From assembly GCF_017592335.1 (NCBI RefSeq), contig NZ_JACNMP010000020.1, positions 1-61,923 on the forward strand: a stretch of DNA of 61,923 nt, written 5' to 3'. A program made the translations under genes and the position numbers. Source of the stretch: Pseudaestuariivita rosea (lineage in GTDB: Bacteria; Pseudomonadota; Alphaproteobacteria; Rhodobacterales; Rhodobacteraceae). Shown here piece by piece: positions 34,708-44,193 of the stretch. The notes beneath the pieces are model-generated. The model saw nothing but the letters and a program-made list of their open reading frames with translations, did no database searches and had not been told where the DNA came from. Every line of letters begins with the position of its first letter. Position 1 is the first letter of the stretch.

Positions 34708-36069
34708 TCAGATCGCGTGCGAATGTCCCGCTTGGTCCAGCGCATAGGCATCGAAACAGCGCGCGATCATTCGCGTCAGTGGCCGCCCTTTGACCGGGAT
34801 TTCAAGCCCGTTTTTGGTCACGGCGACCATGCCGGGAAAGGCACTTAATGCCTTCTGATAAAGCGCGCCCAGCTCTTTCACACTGACCTGATAATCGCTT
34901 AGAAGTTCGTTCGTGCTAACCTTGAAATCGCACATCAGGGCTTCGATGATGCGGCTGTGCAGGGCATCTTGTGGTGTCATCGCATGGCCCCGGCTGGTCG
35001 CAAATTGCCCATCCCGCAGTGCGCCGGTGTATTTCGACGTGGCAGGCTGGTTCTGCGCATAGCCTTGCGGAAAACGCGAAATGGCCGAGGCCCCGACACC
35101 GATCAGCACCTGTGATGTATCGTCGGTGTAGCCCTGAAAATTGCGCCGCAGCTGGCCTGCACGTTGCGCCACGGCCAGACCATCATCATGTTTGGCAAAA
35201 TGGTCGATACCGATATCCACATAACTGTCCCAGGCGAAAAGCTGTTGCGCGGTTTCAAACAGTTGCAGACGTTCCTCGGGCGTGGGAAGCGCATCGGACG
35301 GGATCATCCCCTGACGTCGGGCCATCCAGGGCACATGCGCATAGCCATAAAGCGCCACACGATCCGGCGACAGGCTCAGCAGCATTTGAACGCTATCGGC
35401 GATTTTTTCGCGGCTTTGATGGGGCAGGCCATAAAGGATATCTGCGTTCAGAGAATGGATGCCAACGTCGCGCAACGCGTCCGCGGCCTTTTTCGTAATG
35501 TCATAGGATTGCTGGCGACCGATGGTTTTCTGGATATCTTCGTCAAAGTCCTGAATTCCGATCGAGGCACGGTTCATGCCCAGATTGGCAAGGGTGCTGA
35601 TACGGGTGTCGTCGATCTCATTCGGGTCAATTTCCACGGAAAATTCATAGCTGGCCGCCAAAGGAGCGGTCGCAAAAATCGCACCGGCCAGCTTTTCCAT
35701 CAGTGCGGGCGGAAGCAAAGTGGGCGTACCCCCACCCCAATGCAGCCGCGCCAACTTTGTACCCTGTGGCAGTCGCTGTTTCAGCAAATCAAGTTCGGAC
35801 AGCAGCGTGTCGACATAAGCCTGTACGGGGGCATCCGATTTTGTGCCTTGTGTGCGGCAGGCGCAGAACCAGCACAGACGGCGACAAAATGGCACATGCA
35901 CATAAAGCGATATGTCAGAATTCGGCGGAATATCAGCGATCCAATCAGCATATTCCGCTGGCCCTACGGCGTCAGAAAAATGTGGTGCCGTGGGATAACT
36001 GGTGTAGCGGGGCACTTTTGCATCAAAAAGGCCAAGCTGTCGGAGTTGCGTCATGGTGCTCATGCGCAT
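34708..36069 (-). CDS. hemN: Oxygen-independent coproporphyrinogen III oxidase
   Basis: Encodes 453 residues. This radical SAM enzyme makes protoporphyrinogen IX from coproporphyrinogen III without oxygen. The CxxxCxxC cluster site is at Cys62, Cys66 and Cys69 ('PFCRRLCWFC'), preceded by 'LYVHVP', with 'HWGGGTPTLL' and 'IGIQDFDEDIQKTIGRQQ' following. Three nearby Met codons (36069, 36063, 36054) could start it; the first is used. A perfect FNR box lies about 31 nt upstream in the region shared with fnrL, so low-oxygen control is likely. Confidence 0.94.
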   Translation of the reverse strand: MRMSTMTQLRQLGLFDAKVPRYTSYPTAPHFSDAVGPAEYADWIADIPPNSDISLYVHVPFCRRLCWFCACRTQGTKSDAPVQAYVDTLLSELDLLKQRLPQGTKLARLHWGGGTPTLLPPALMEKLAGAIFATAPLAASYEFSVEIDPNEIDDTRISTLANLGMNRASIGIQDFDEDIQKTIGRQQSYDITKKAADALRDVGIHSLNADILYGLPHQSREKIADSVQMLLSLSPDRVALYGYAHVPWMARRQGMIPSDALPTPEERLQLFETAQQLFAWDSYVDIGIDHFAKHDDGLAVAQRAGQLRRNFQGYTDDTSQVLIGVGASAISRFPQGYAQNQPATSKYTGALRDGQFATSRGHAMTPQDALHSRIIEALMCDFKVSTNELLSDYQVSVKELGALYQKALSAFPGMVAVTKNGLEIPVKGRPLTRMIARCFDAYALDQAGHSHAI

Positions 36070-36099
36070 AGGTTTAGGATAGTGTGGTCACACGGTGCT

Positions 36100-36113
36100 T
36101 TGATACAGATCAA
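36100..36113. promoter_or_regulatory. FNR/FnrL binding site
   Basis: TTGATACAGATCAA exactly matches the FNR consensus TTGAT-N4-ATCAA. It lies in the 65-nt space between the divergent hemN and fnrL start codons, so it can act on both: oxygen-responsive control of hemN and autoregulation of fnrL. Confidence 0.85.
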
Positions 36114-36134
36114 AATATCAAGGGCGGAGAAAAT

Positions 36135-36875
36135 ATGCAGGATCTTAAGCCAACCTCTCAGGACTGTTCGGACTGTCCGATCCGTCACCGTGCCGTCTGC
36201 GCCCGGTGTGAGCAGGATGAGCTTAAGCTGCTGGAAGAAATCAAATATTATCGCAGTTTTGAGGCCGGCCAGACCGTCATTTGGCAAGGTGACAAGATGG
36301 AGTTCGTGGCCTCGGTTGTGACCGGCATTGCTTCGCTGACCCAAACGATGGAAGACGGACGCCGCCAGATGGTGGGTCTTTTGTTGCCCTCCGATTTTGT
36401 CGGCCGCCCCGGACGCGAGCATGCAGCTTACGATGTTGTGGCCACCACCAATCTGGTGATGTGCTGTTTTCGCCGCCGCCCCTTTGAACAGCTGATGATA
36501 ACGACGCCGCATATCGCGGAACGTCTGTTGCAGATGACGCTGGATGAACTGGATGCGGCCCGCGAATGGATGCTGCTGTTGGGCCGCAAAACCGCGCGCG
36601 AAAAAATCGCAAGCCTGCTGGCAATTATTGCTCAGCGTACGGCGGCTTTGGATCAGGCGGTAACGAACAACAGTTTGTCCTTTGACCTGCCGCTGACACG
36701 CGAAGCGATGGCAGATTATCTGGGGCTGACCCTGGAAACCGTCAGTCGCCAGATCAGCGCATTGAAAAAGGATGGCGTGATCCATCTGGAAGGCAAACGT
36801 GCTGTGACCATTCCTGATATGAACATGCTGCTGGATGAAGCAGGCGACGACAGCGACGGTGGCATGCTTGCCTGA
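36135..36875 (+). CDS. fnrL: FNR-type oxygen-sensing regulator
   Basis: Encodes 246 residues from the ATG at 36135, chosen for GGCGGAGA upstream; an earlier in-frame Met would place its start in the FNR box. The N-terminus carries Cys11, Cys14, Cys22 and Cys25 ('QDCSDCPIRHRAVCARC'), suited to an oxygen-labile 4Fe-4S cluster. A cyclic-nucleotide-binding fold follows. The C-terminal helix-turn-helix has the FNR recognition helix 'LGLTLETVSRQISALKKDG' with the E..SR contact residues. The divergent hemN and the shared box match FnrL regions of photosynthetic and marine Rhodobacterales. Confidence 0.92.
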   Translation: MQDLKPTSQDCSDCPIRHRAVCARCEQDELKLLEEIKYYRSFEAGQTVIWQGDKMEFVASVVTGIASLTQTMEDGRRQMVGLLLPSDFVGRPGREHAAYDVVATTNLVMCCFRRRPFEQLMITTPHIAERLLQMTLDELDAAREWMLLLGRKTAREKIASLLAIIAQRTAALDQAVTNNSLSFDLPLTREAMADYLGLTLETVSRQISALKKDGVIHLEGKRAVTIPDMNMLLDEAGDDSDGGMLA

Positions 36876-37793
36876 GCGGCTTGAGTTCGTCACCTACGAC
36901 GTTTTCACCGACACGCGCTTTGCAGGTAATCCCTTGGCCATTGTGTTGGGCGCCGATGATCTGACCTGCGCACAGATGCAGACCATCGCGCGGGAATTCA
37001 ATCTGTCTGAGACGATCTTTGTTCAGACACCCACAGACCCATCGCACCGCGCCCAGGTTCGTATATTCTTTCCAACAGCCGAAATCCCCTTTGCCGGGCA
37101 TCCCACCATTGGCTGCGCGATTTACCTGGCGACACTGGATCATCCGACGGGTGATTTCGACGTGCCACTCGTGCTTGAGGAACAGGCGGGCCTCGTCCCC
37201 GTTCAGGTCACACGCAAGGCCGGTCAGGTGCGCGCTGAGTTCTTGGCCCCCGTTTTACCCTTTCAGCCGGACCAGGGGCAGGTGCCTGAGATATCGATCT
37301 GATCTGCGCGGCAACCGGATTGCGACCCGAACAGATTGTGACGGATCGTCTAAAGCCGGGGTTGGGGCAGGGCGGCCCCAGTTTTCTGTATATTCCGGTC
37401 GTGGATATTGATGCCTTGGCGCAGGTTCACGCCTCTCAGCCCGCGTGGTCGCAAATGATGAACGTCGCCGTCGTCGACAGTGGCTATTTTTATGTGTTGC
37501 AGGGGCAAAACCAGATCCGCGCCCGCATGCTGTCACCTACGGCAGGCATTCCCGAAGACCCCGCCACCGGATCAGCCGCGGCTATTTTAGCAGATCAATT
37601 GCTGCGGGCGGGTTTGTTGAAGACTGGCGAAAACAGCTTCACGATCCGCCAAGGCATCGAAATGGGTCGTCCCAGTGACATCGGGACGCGCGCAGTGATC
37701 CAATCAGACAAATTGCAGTGTGTCTATGTCAATGGTACCGCCGTTCAAGTGATGTCAGGTCAGTTACGTTGCCCTGAATTCCGGAAAATTTAA
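36868..37793 (+). pseudogene. PhzF-family epimerase/isomerase gene, frameshifted
   Basis: The first part encodes a normal PhzF N-terminal half, 'FVTYDVFTDTRFAGNPLAIV' with 'FNLSETIFVQ' and the conserved 'FAGHPTIG', and stops at TGA 37300-37302 after VPEISI. The second half continues in another frame from about 37290 ('DLICAATGLRPEQIV' through 'GIPEDPATGSAAAILA', the second PhzF motif) to 37793. A single missing base near 37290 explains it. It is either a real inactivating mutation, a programmed shift (no slippery run is visible), or a sequence error. The start overlaps the fnrL 3' end; TTG at 36868 is a guess. Confidence 0.8.
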
Positions 37794-38005
37794 TTTATTT
37801 AGAAATTGATAACAAATTGCTCTGGTGTTGGGTGTGTGACTCTGATCTGGACAGTGTTGTTCATGTGAATTTTGTTTGTAGTAGCCTGGTTTGTTGTTCT
37901 TATAAATAATTCTGTTGGAACATGCGCCCGTTCAAGACAGAAATTCTGCCCGTAAGCGGCACGTAGAATTGTGTCGATACGTGGATATGCGACCTTTGAT
38001 CAGAA

Positions 38006-38052
38006 AGGCGACCTCTATTGTGCAATGAGGCTAGCTTGCACCGAGGTCGCCT
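38006..38052. ncRNA. Long two-tier stem-loop, possible structured RNA
   Basis: A perfect 10-bp outer stem AGGCGACCTC / GAGGTCGCCT (38006-38015, 38043-38052) encloses a perfect 6-bp inner stem GTGCAA / TTGCAC (38020-38025, 38036-38041), with a 4/1-nt internal loop and a 10-nt hairpin loop. Sixteen pairs without mismatch in AT-rich surroundings is unlikely by chance. No T run follows on either strand, so it is not a simple terminator. It could be part of a small RNA, a protein-binding site or a mobile-element relic. Confidence 0.35.
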
Positions 38053-38356
38053 AAACTGAACGAGCGACGAATAATTTACCGGGCCAAGGGCAGGATCATT
38101 CTTGATCATGGAATGCCCATTCTGGAGAAAACGGACTTTCAACGGCTGATTCGGCCCTAAGAAACAAACACCAACTAAGTAGGCGTAAATTTGCCGATTG
38201 ATCGTGGTGCTGTCAATTATTTCCTGACAGAAAACCGTCTTTTGGGATCACATTTTTTTGGGGTTAGGAAAATGCCTTGCTAACAAGGCGATATCGCCAG
38301 ATTAAATTGCACAAGAATTAATCGTGAAAGCAAGCCTTTGTCTTTGAAGTATAAAA

Positions 38357-38374
38357 ATTCTAATTTATTAGAAT
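38357..38374 (-). terminator. AT-rich terminator-like hairpin after the 47-aa gene
   Basis: On the minus strand ATTCTAA-TAAA-TTAGAAT is followed by TTTTTAT, 10 nt past the stop of the small gene at 38385. The stem is AT-only bar one pair per arm, so it is weak, but its position and T run fit a Rho-independent terminator. Confidence 0.4.
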
Positions 38375-38384
38375 GAACGTACCG

Positions 38385-38528
38385 TTATTCACCAGCGATA
38401 TGAGCATCTTCTTTCAGCCGCTGAAACATCGCTTTTCTGCGCGATCCACGGGCCCACGGCATTTGAAAATTTTCCCTATCGGTTGCATCAAGAATGGATT
38501 GGACCCACGTGTTTTCAGAAACTGTCAT
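38385..38528 (-). CDS. Small 47-aa protein with MPWARGSRR motif
   Basis: An ATG at 38528 to TAA at 38385-38387 encodes 47 residues; AGAAGG lies 7 nt upstream of the start. The protein is charged and probably helical: 'SENTWVQSILDATDRENF', then QMPWARGSRRKAMFQRLKED. The segment 'MPWARGxRR' recurs in small proteins of Rhodobacterales as I recall them, usually with 'PMPWARGARR'. A terminator-like hairpin follows. Function unknown; it is the only convincing coding sequence in the AT-rich gap. Confidence 0.5.
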   Translation of the reverse strand: MTVSENTWVQSILDATDRENFQMPWARGSRRKAMFQRLKEDAHIAGE

Positions 38529-38768
38529 TTCACGACCTTCTATCACTTCATAATGCATCATGCCGAGCGACCCTTATTACTTGGTTAATACTATGATGAA
38601 GATCTTTTGCGGCGTGGTTTTGTCAGAAGCATGACGATTATCGCCAATTTTTAATTACCTATGCATTTATGGTAGAAAGGCCGACAGTGTTAAAAACAAC
38701 GTGTTTAAAGCGGCAATAATCTGAAGTCTGGCAAGAATTAGACCAAAATTGACATCATCACGCCAGAT

Positions 38769-39524
38769 TCAGAGACGGATGGCCGAAATAAGACGACCGT
38801 AGTCGACTTCTTTCTGATGCACGCTGCGTCTGTAGCTGTAAAAGCGCTTAGGATCGGAATAGGTACAGTGTCCGGTCCAACTGGCCGATGCAATACCGGC
38901 CCGGCGCAGACGGTGTAGTCCAAAACCCGGCAAGTCAAAATGGTATCGATCCCCATAACCATTGGCAAAAAATCGGCTGTTATCTGTATCTTCTGCAATG
39001 AACTGATCAAGAAACTCTGGCCCGACCTCATAAACACGCTGACTGATGGATGGGCCAATCACGGCTCTGATATTTTCACGCATGGCCCCGGTACGGACCA
39101 TCGCATCTATCGTCGCTTCAAGCACGCCGCCAAGGGCCCCTTTCCAGCCGGCATGTGCTGCACCGATAATGCTATTGTGGCGATCAGCAAACAGAACCGG
39201 TTGGCAATCTGCGGCCAAGACCCCAAGCCCCAAACCGGGAACCCTCGTCACCATGGCATCAGCCTGTGTATGCGCATCGCGTGCGTCTTCGATGACGACC
39301 ACGTCAGACGAATGTACCTGATGTACGGTCAGCAGATCATCTTGGCCGACGTTCATCGCTGCTGCGACACGGGCGCGATTGATTGCGACAACCTCGGCCT
39401 GGTCTGAACTGCCCATGCCGCAATTCAGGCCACTGAAAACACCCGATGACGCCCCGCCACGACGGGTAAAGAACCCGTGACGCACGCCGTCCAGTTCGTC
39501 AGAGGTCAGAATTTCCAGTGTCAT
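38769..39524 (-). CDS. pgeF: PgeF/YfiH multicopper-polyphenol-oxidase-like protein
   Basis: Encodes 251 residues. The laccase-domain family (DUF152) keeps three metal ligands: His in 'TVHQVHSSDVVVI', Cys in 'VLAADCQPVLFAD' and His in 'GAAHAGWKGALGG'. 'DPKRFYSYRRS' near the end is also diagnostic. Members act on purine nucleosides, or edit peptidoglycan by removing misincorporated residues. It is last in the lgt-midA-pgeF operon, overlapping midA by 4 nt. Confidence 0.9.
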   Translation of the reverse strand: MTLEILTSDELDGVRHGFFTRRGGASSGVFSGLNCGMGSSDQAEVVAINRARVAAAMNVGQDDLLTVHQVHSSDVVVIEDARDAHTQADAMVTRVPGLGLGVLAADCQPVLFADRHNSIIGAAHAGWKGALGGVLEATIDAMVRTGAMRENIRAVIGPSISQRVYEVGPEFLDQFIAEDTDNSRFFANGYGDRYHFDLPGFGLHRLRRAGIASASWTGHCTYSDPKRFYSYRRSVHQKEVDYGRLISAIRL

Positions 39525-40570
39525 CCCTCAAGCCCAGGTGGTGGTTTTTGCGATGTTGAATAGAATCCCATCGTTTTGAATAGCGTTCCCATTTCTTCGG
39601 GGTGCGTCAAGCGACGATGTGCAGCGACATGCGTCTTCAGCGCCGGACCATCAAGCTGACGGGCCAGAATCTGCGCACGTTCGGTGATGCCCAAACGTTC
39701 CAGAAAGACGCCCTGGGGTGTTAGCCTTGTGTGGGCGCAAGGGGCTGCCTGCGCAAGCATCTCAAAATCAACATGCGTGGTCAGATCGGCCTGGCCGGGT
39801 GTTTCCAGCGGATTAATGGGGTTATGGGATTTCAGTGCCTGCAGAGTGTTGCCCAGACTGCGCCATTCACCATAATCAAAAATCAGCGCGGCACCGCCGT
39901 GATTTTCGATGTGTTCACCGATCTGGCATGCGATAGTACGTGCAGGGCGGCAGAATTCTACGATATCATCTTCGGCTGTGTCTTCCAGCCGATGCGACAG
40001 ATCATGAACAGGACGCGGCGGCATCAGCGCAAATGCCAGATCATCCCCGTTAACAGTAATGCAGCGTTCCGCCCACGCAGCACCACGTCGCACGAATTGA
40101 TGTACCGGCAAGGCATCAAAAAATTCATTCGCCACAAAATAAGCGGGGCAATCCGGCAAGCTATTCAGATTATCATGCCATATTACAGGTCCCAGTGTCT
40201 GTTTTTGTATCTCTTTCAATGCCGCTGAGGTTTCGATCAAATGAACCTGAGCGTTGGAAAAGCCAGGAACATGTCTGGTCGCACGCAGGATGTCCTTCAT
40301 CAGGGTGCCGCGACCCGGACCCAGTTCAACCAGAAGAAATTCCGCAGGCGCCCCTTGATCCAGCCATGTCTGGGCCAGCGATAATCCAACCAATTCGCCG
40401 AACATCTGGCTGATTTCCGGCGCTGTAATGAAATCGCCAGATGCACCGAAGGGATCGCGCGTCGCATAGTAACCATAACGAGGATGCATCAAACACTGGT
40501 GCATGTATTCGGCAATCGTCATGGGGCCAGATGTGGCAATCTGTTGGATCAGCAGCTCACGCAGGCTCAT
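39521..40570 (-). CDS. MidA/NDUFAF7-family methyltransferase
   Basis: Encodes 349 residues. It is a SAM-dependent methyltransferase of the MidA (COG1565) group: '[20 protein letters not shown]' is motif I, with '[17 protein letters not shown]' and 'IFDYGE' further on. The mitochondrial relative NDUFAF7 methylates an arginine in complex I; whether the bacterial protein does the same is not known. It overlaps lgt by 14 nt upstream and pgeF by 4 nt downstream, so the three are translated together. Confidence 0.9.
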   Translation of the reverse strand: MSLRELLIQQIATSGPMTIAEYMHQCLMHPRYGYYATRDPFGASGDFITAPEISQMFGELVGLSLAQTWLDQGAPAEFLLVELGPGRGTLMKDILRATRHVPGFSNAQVHLIETSAALKEIQKQTLGPVIWHDNLNSLPDCPAYFVANEFFDALPVHQFVRRGAAWAERCITVNGDDLAFALMPPRPVHDLSHRLEDTAEDDIVEFCRPARTIACQIGEHIENHGGAALIFDYGEWRSLGNTLQALKSHNPINPLETPGQADLTTHVDFEMLAQAAPCAHTRLTPQGVFLERLGITERAQILARQLDGPALKTHVAAHRRLTHPEEMGTLFKTMGFYSTSQKPPPGLEG

Positions 40571-41456
40571 GCTGTCGGGTCCGGCGGGCGTATTGGATCA
40601 GGATGATGCCAAAGATGATCATGGGCAGCGACAGAAGCTGACCTGCCGTCAGGCCATACCCCTGAATATGCACATAAAAGCCGATCGGATTGATTTCGCT
40701 GACAAACTGCGCATCAGGCTGCCGGACAAATTCGACCATAAAGCGGGCCAGACCGTATCCGATTAGAAAAACACCGCCGACAAGGCCGGGTGTTCTAAGC
40801 GCACCGCGTCGCCAGACCAGATAGATCAGAACCGCACCCAAAATCAGCCCCTCTAGCAATGCTTCATAAAGCTGCGACGGGTGCCGCGCGCATAGACCGA
40901 CGATGTCAGGGCAGTTCTGCGCTGCTCGCCCAGGAAAAATCACACCCCACGGCAGATCGGTTGGCCTACCCCAAAGCTCGGCATTGATGAAATTCGCAAT
41001 GCGCCCCAACAACAAACCAGGGGGTGTCGCCAAGGCAATGGCGTCACCTACAGATAGCTTTGGAATGTCATAGCGCCGACAATAGATATAGGCTGCTAAT
41101 ATAACGCCCAGAAAGCCGCCGTGAAAGGCCATGCCGCCTTCCCATACCATGAAGATCGCCAGTGGATCCTGAAGATACTCCATGGGCTTATAGAAAATCA
41201 CATAGCCCAGGCGCCCCCCTAGAATGACCCCCAAAACCAACCACATTAAAAGATCGTCAATCTGCTGACGCGTCAGGGGTGGGGTATTGTTGGGCCATAA
41301 AGCAGGTTGCTTGGTCGCGCGGATCACCAGCGTAACACCTATGATGATGCCGACAATATAGGCCATAGCGTACCACCGCAGGGCAAAGTCGAAGCCGCCA
41401 ATAGAAATCGAAAAGATCTCGGGCGAGATATCGGGGAATGGGATGGCTGCAAGCAT
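40557..41456 (-). CDS. lgt: Prolipoprotein diacylglyceryl transferase
   Basis: Encodes 299 residues from the ATG at 41456, preferred over an upstream Met because AGGAAC precedes it and the protein then begins '[17 protein letters not shown]'. It adds diacylglycerol to the lipobox Cys of prolipoproteins in the inner membrane. Seven hydrophobic segments are visible. The Lgt signature '[20 protein letters not shown]' and '[13 protein letters not shown]' are present. Many lipoproteins in this window depend on it. It is first in the lgt-midA-pgeF operon. Confidence 0.95.
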   Translation of the reverse strand: MLAAIPFPDISPEIFSISIGGFDFALRWYAMAYIVGIIIGVTLVIRATKQPALWPNNTPPLTRQQIDDLLMWLVLGVILGGRLGYVIFYKPMEYLQDPLAIFMVWEGGMAFHGGFLGVILAAYIYCRRYDIPKLSVGDAIALATPPGLLLGRIANFINAELWGRPTDLPWGVIFPGRAAQNCPDIVGLCARHPSQLYEALLEGLILGAVLIYLVWRRGALRTPGLVGGVFLIGYGLARFMVEFVRQPDAQFVSEINPIGFYVHIQGYGLTAGQLLSLPMIIFGIILIQYARRTRQHEPA

Positions 41457-41554
41457 AAATGCGTTCCTGCTGTGACGATGCGATAAAGTCAACCTTGTGA
41501 CTTCGCCTTTTGCAGCCCATATATAAAATCAATGTGATGCTTAAGGGACGAATG

Positions 41555-41806
41555 ATGCAGACCCGTAATAAAATTTTTGACGATATCTCTCAGTTGATGA
41601 CGAATGCGATGGGCGTGGCCCAAGGCGCCAAAGACGAAGCCGAGACGGCCTTTAAAGGTATGGTTGACCGTTGGCTGGCTGATCGTGATTTCGTCACGCG
41701 CGAGGAATTCGAAGCCGTTCGTACAATGGCACAAAAGGCACGTGAAGAAAACGCAGCCCTTTTGGCACGCATCGAAGCGCTGGAAGCTAAGGGCAAGAAA
41801 AAATAG
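41555..41806 (+). CDS. ubiK: UbiK-type accessory factor (BMFP)
   Basis: Encodes 83 residues from the ATG at 41555 (an ATG three bases earlier is equally possible; AAGGGA precedes both). The N-terminus 'QTRNKIFDDISQLMTNAMG' forms an amphipathic helix and the C-terminus is a coiled coil ('EEFEAVRTMAQKAREENAAL') ending Gly-Lys-Lys-Lys. This is the brucella-membrane-fusogenic-protein/UbiK family, which assists ubiquinone synthesis in proteobacteria. It is divergent from lgt, with about 100 nt between starts. Confidence 0.85.
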   Translation: MQTRNKIFDDISQLMTNAMGVAQGAKDEAETAFKGMVDRWLADRDFVTREEFEAVRTMAQKAREENAALLARIEALEAKGKKK

Positions 41807-41907
41807 CCGAAAGCCAGCGGTTTTAACTCTTGCAAACTATCGGCTTTTCAAAGCTGTGAAAAATAGTTTAACGTTAAACAAATTCTGGGGATGAAGGATT
41901 TGTTTGT

Positions 41908-44184
41908 ATGAACGACGGCGCGAATGATGGCCTGCGGCAGGCTGCACTTGACTATCACGCATATCCAAAGCCTGGAAAACTAGAGGTCCGTGCGACAAAG
42001 CCTTTGGCGAATGGTCGCGACCTGGCACGTGCCTATTCACCGGGTGTTGCCGAAGCCTGTCTTGAAATCCAATCCAATCCCGCCAGCGCATCCACGTATA
42101 CCGCCCGCGGTAACCTTGTTGCGGTTGTTTCGAACGGGTCCGCCGTTTTAGGTCTTGGCAACATCGGCGGTTTGGCGTCAAAACCTGTGATGGAAGGCAA
42201 GGCGGTTCTGTTTAAGAAATTTGCCAATATTGATTGTTTTGATATCGAACTGAACGAAACTGATCCGGAACGATTGGCCGATATTGTCTGCGCGCTGGAA
42301 CCCACTTTTGGCGCGATCAATCTGGAAGATATCAAAGCGCCTGATTGCTTTATCGTGGAAAAGCTGTGCCGCGAACGGATGAATATCCCCGTTTTCCATG
42401 ATGATCAGCATGGAACGGCTATTGTGGTGGGGGCCGCTGCCAGTAATGCACTGCGCGTCGCCGATAAAAAATTCGAAGATATCAAGATCGTCTCAACGGG
42501 TGGTGGGGCTGCTGGCATTGCGTGCCTGAACATGCTGTTGAAATTGGGGGTGCGACGCGAAAACGTTTGGCTGTGCGATATCGATGGGCTGATCTACGAG
42601 GGCCGAGATAGCAGTATGACCCCACAGAAAGCCGAATATGCGCAGAAAAGCGATCTGCGCACGCTGGATCAGGTGATTGAAGGTGCGGATTTGTTTCTTG
42701 GACTGTCGGGCCCGAATGTTCTGACGCCCGAAATGGTGGGTAAGATGGCGGCGCAGCCTATCATCTTTGCTTTGGCCAACCCGACGCCTGAAATCATGCC
42801 TGACCTGGCGCGGGAAGTTGCTCCAAACGCTATCATCGCGACAGGGCGCAGCGATTTTCCCAATCAGGTCAATAACGTGCTGTGTTTCCCGTTTATCTTT
42901 CGCGGTGCATTGGATGTCGGTGCGACCGATATCAATGATGAGATGAAAATCGCCTGCATCGAAGGTCTTGCCGAACTTGCCCGCACCACCACCAGTGCCG
43001 AGGCCGCCGCGGCCTATCAGGGTGAACAGATGACCTTTGGGCCGGACTACCTGATCCCCAAACCCTTTGATCCCCGCCTGATGGGCGTTGTGGCCAGTGC
43101 AGTGGCCAAGGCCGCAATGGAAACCGGCGTGGCCACGCGCCCGCTAGAGGATATGAAGGCCTATAAGGCCAAGCTGAACCAGTCGGTTTTCAAGTCAGCC
43201 CTGCTGATGCGCCCTGTGTTCGAGGCGGCTGCAACCGCCAACCGCCGCATCGTTTTTGCCGAAGGCGAAGATGAACGGGTGCTTCGCGCTGCTCAGGCGA
43301 TGATGGAGGAACACACCGATATACCCGTTCTGATCGGTCGCCCGGATGTGATCGAAACCCGCTGCCAGCGTCTGGGGCTTAGCATTTGTGCGGCAGACAT
43401 GCAGATCGTGAATCCTGAGAATGACCCGCGGTACCGCGAATATTGGGGCACATATCATGCGCTGATGGCACGCCGTGGGGTCACCCCCGATCTGGCCCGC
43501 GCCATCATGCGGACGAACACCACCGCAATCGGCGCTGTCATGGTGCATATGGGCGAAGCCGACAGCATGATCTGCGGTACTTTCGGCCAGTATCTGTGGC
43601 ATCTGAATTACGTCGAACAGGTTTTGGCGACCGGGGATATGCGCCCGGTTGGTGCGCTCAGCCTGATGATCCTGGAAGATGGCCCGCTTTTTATCGCCGA
43701 CACGCAGGTTCATCCCGAACCATCGCCTGAACAGATCGCCGAGGCCACGGTTGGTGCAGCGCGTCATGTCCGCCGTTTTGGAATTACGCCGAAGATCGCG
43801 CTGTGTTCGCATTCTCAGTTCGGCAATCTGGATTGTGATACGGGCCGTCGAATGCGCGCGGCGTTGGAAATTCTGGATGCAGCCCCGCGCGATTTTATCT
43901 ACGAAGGCGAAATGCACATCGACAGCGCCCTGGACCCGGAACTGCGCAACCGGATTTTCCCCGACGCCCGGATGGAAGGCGCGGCGAATGTCGTGATTTT
44001 TGCCAATGCAGATGCCGCCTCGGGCGTGCGAAACGTACTTAAGATGAAGGGTGGCGGGCTTGAGGTCGGCCCGATCCTGATGGGTATGGGCAACCGCGCG
44101 CATATCGTAACCCCGTCGATCACTGCGCGTGGATTGCTGAATATGTCAGCTTTAGCCGGAACGCCGGTGACGCATTACGGATAG
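41908..44184 (+). CDS. maeB: NADP-dependent malic enzyme with phosphotransacetylase-like domain
   Basis: Encodes 758 residues. It oxidatively decarboxylates malate to pyruvate. The malic enzyme part (about 1-430) has '[18 protein letters not shown]', '[20 protein letters not shown]' and the nucleotide motif '[18 protein letters not shown]'. The C-terminal 320 residues are a phosphotransacetylase-like domain ('[17 protein letters not shown]') that in this class serves a regulatory role, sensing acetyl-CoA, rather than catalysis. Both domains are intact. Confidence 0.95.
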   Translation: MNDGANDGLRQAALDYHAYPKPGKLEVRATKPLANGRDLARAYSPGVAEACLEIQSNPASASTYTARGNLVAVVSNGSAVLGLGNIGGLASKPVMEGKAVLFKKFANIDCFDIELNETDPERLADIVCALEPTFGAINLEDIKAPDCFIVEKLCRERMNIPVFHDDQHGTAIVVGAAASNALRVADKKFEDIKIVSTGGGAAGIACLNMLLKLGVRRENVWLCDIDGLIYEGRDSSMTPQKAEYAQKSDLRTLDQVIEGADLFLGLSGPNVLTPEMVGKMAAQPIIFALANPTPEIMPDLAREVAPNAIIATGRSDFPNQVNNVLCFPFIFRGALDVGATDINDEMKIACIEGLAELARTTTSAEAAAAYQGEQMTFGPDYLIPKPFDPRLMGVVASAVAKAAMETGVATRPLEDMKAYKAKLNQSVFKSALLMRPVFEAAATANRRIVFAEGEDERVLRAAQAMMEEHTDIPVLIGRPDVIETRCQRLGLSICAADMQIVNPENDPRYREYWGTYHALMARRGVTPDLARAIMRTNTTAIGAVMVHMGEADSMICGTFGQYLWHLNYVEQVLATGDMRPVGALSLMILEDGPLFIADTQVHPEPSPEQIAEATVGAARHVRRFGITPKIALCSHSQFGNLDCDTGRRMRAALEILDAAPRDFIYEGEMHIDSALDPELRNRIFPDARMEGAANVVIFANADAASGVRNVLKMKGGGLEVGPILMGMGNRAHIVTPSITARGLLNMSALAGTPVTHYG

Positions 44185-44193
44185 CTTGAACAG

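Larger units (their letters stand above)
37794..38768. other. AT-rich intergenic gap, ~1 kb
   Basis: Clearly AT-richer than either side and without a long credible gene. It holds a perfect long stem-loop at 38006-38052, a likely 47-aa gene on the minus strand at 38385-38528 and its terminator-like hairpin at 38357-38374. No recognisable transposase or phage genes; other frames in it look random. Confidence 0.6.

Noticed and set aside
38373-38588. 71-aa plus-strand frame in the AT-rich gap
   Set aside because: It is antisense to the better-supported 47-aa minus-strand gene, has no SD sequence and has unusual composition.
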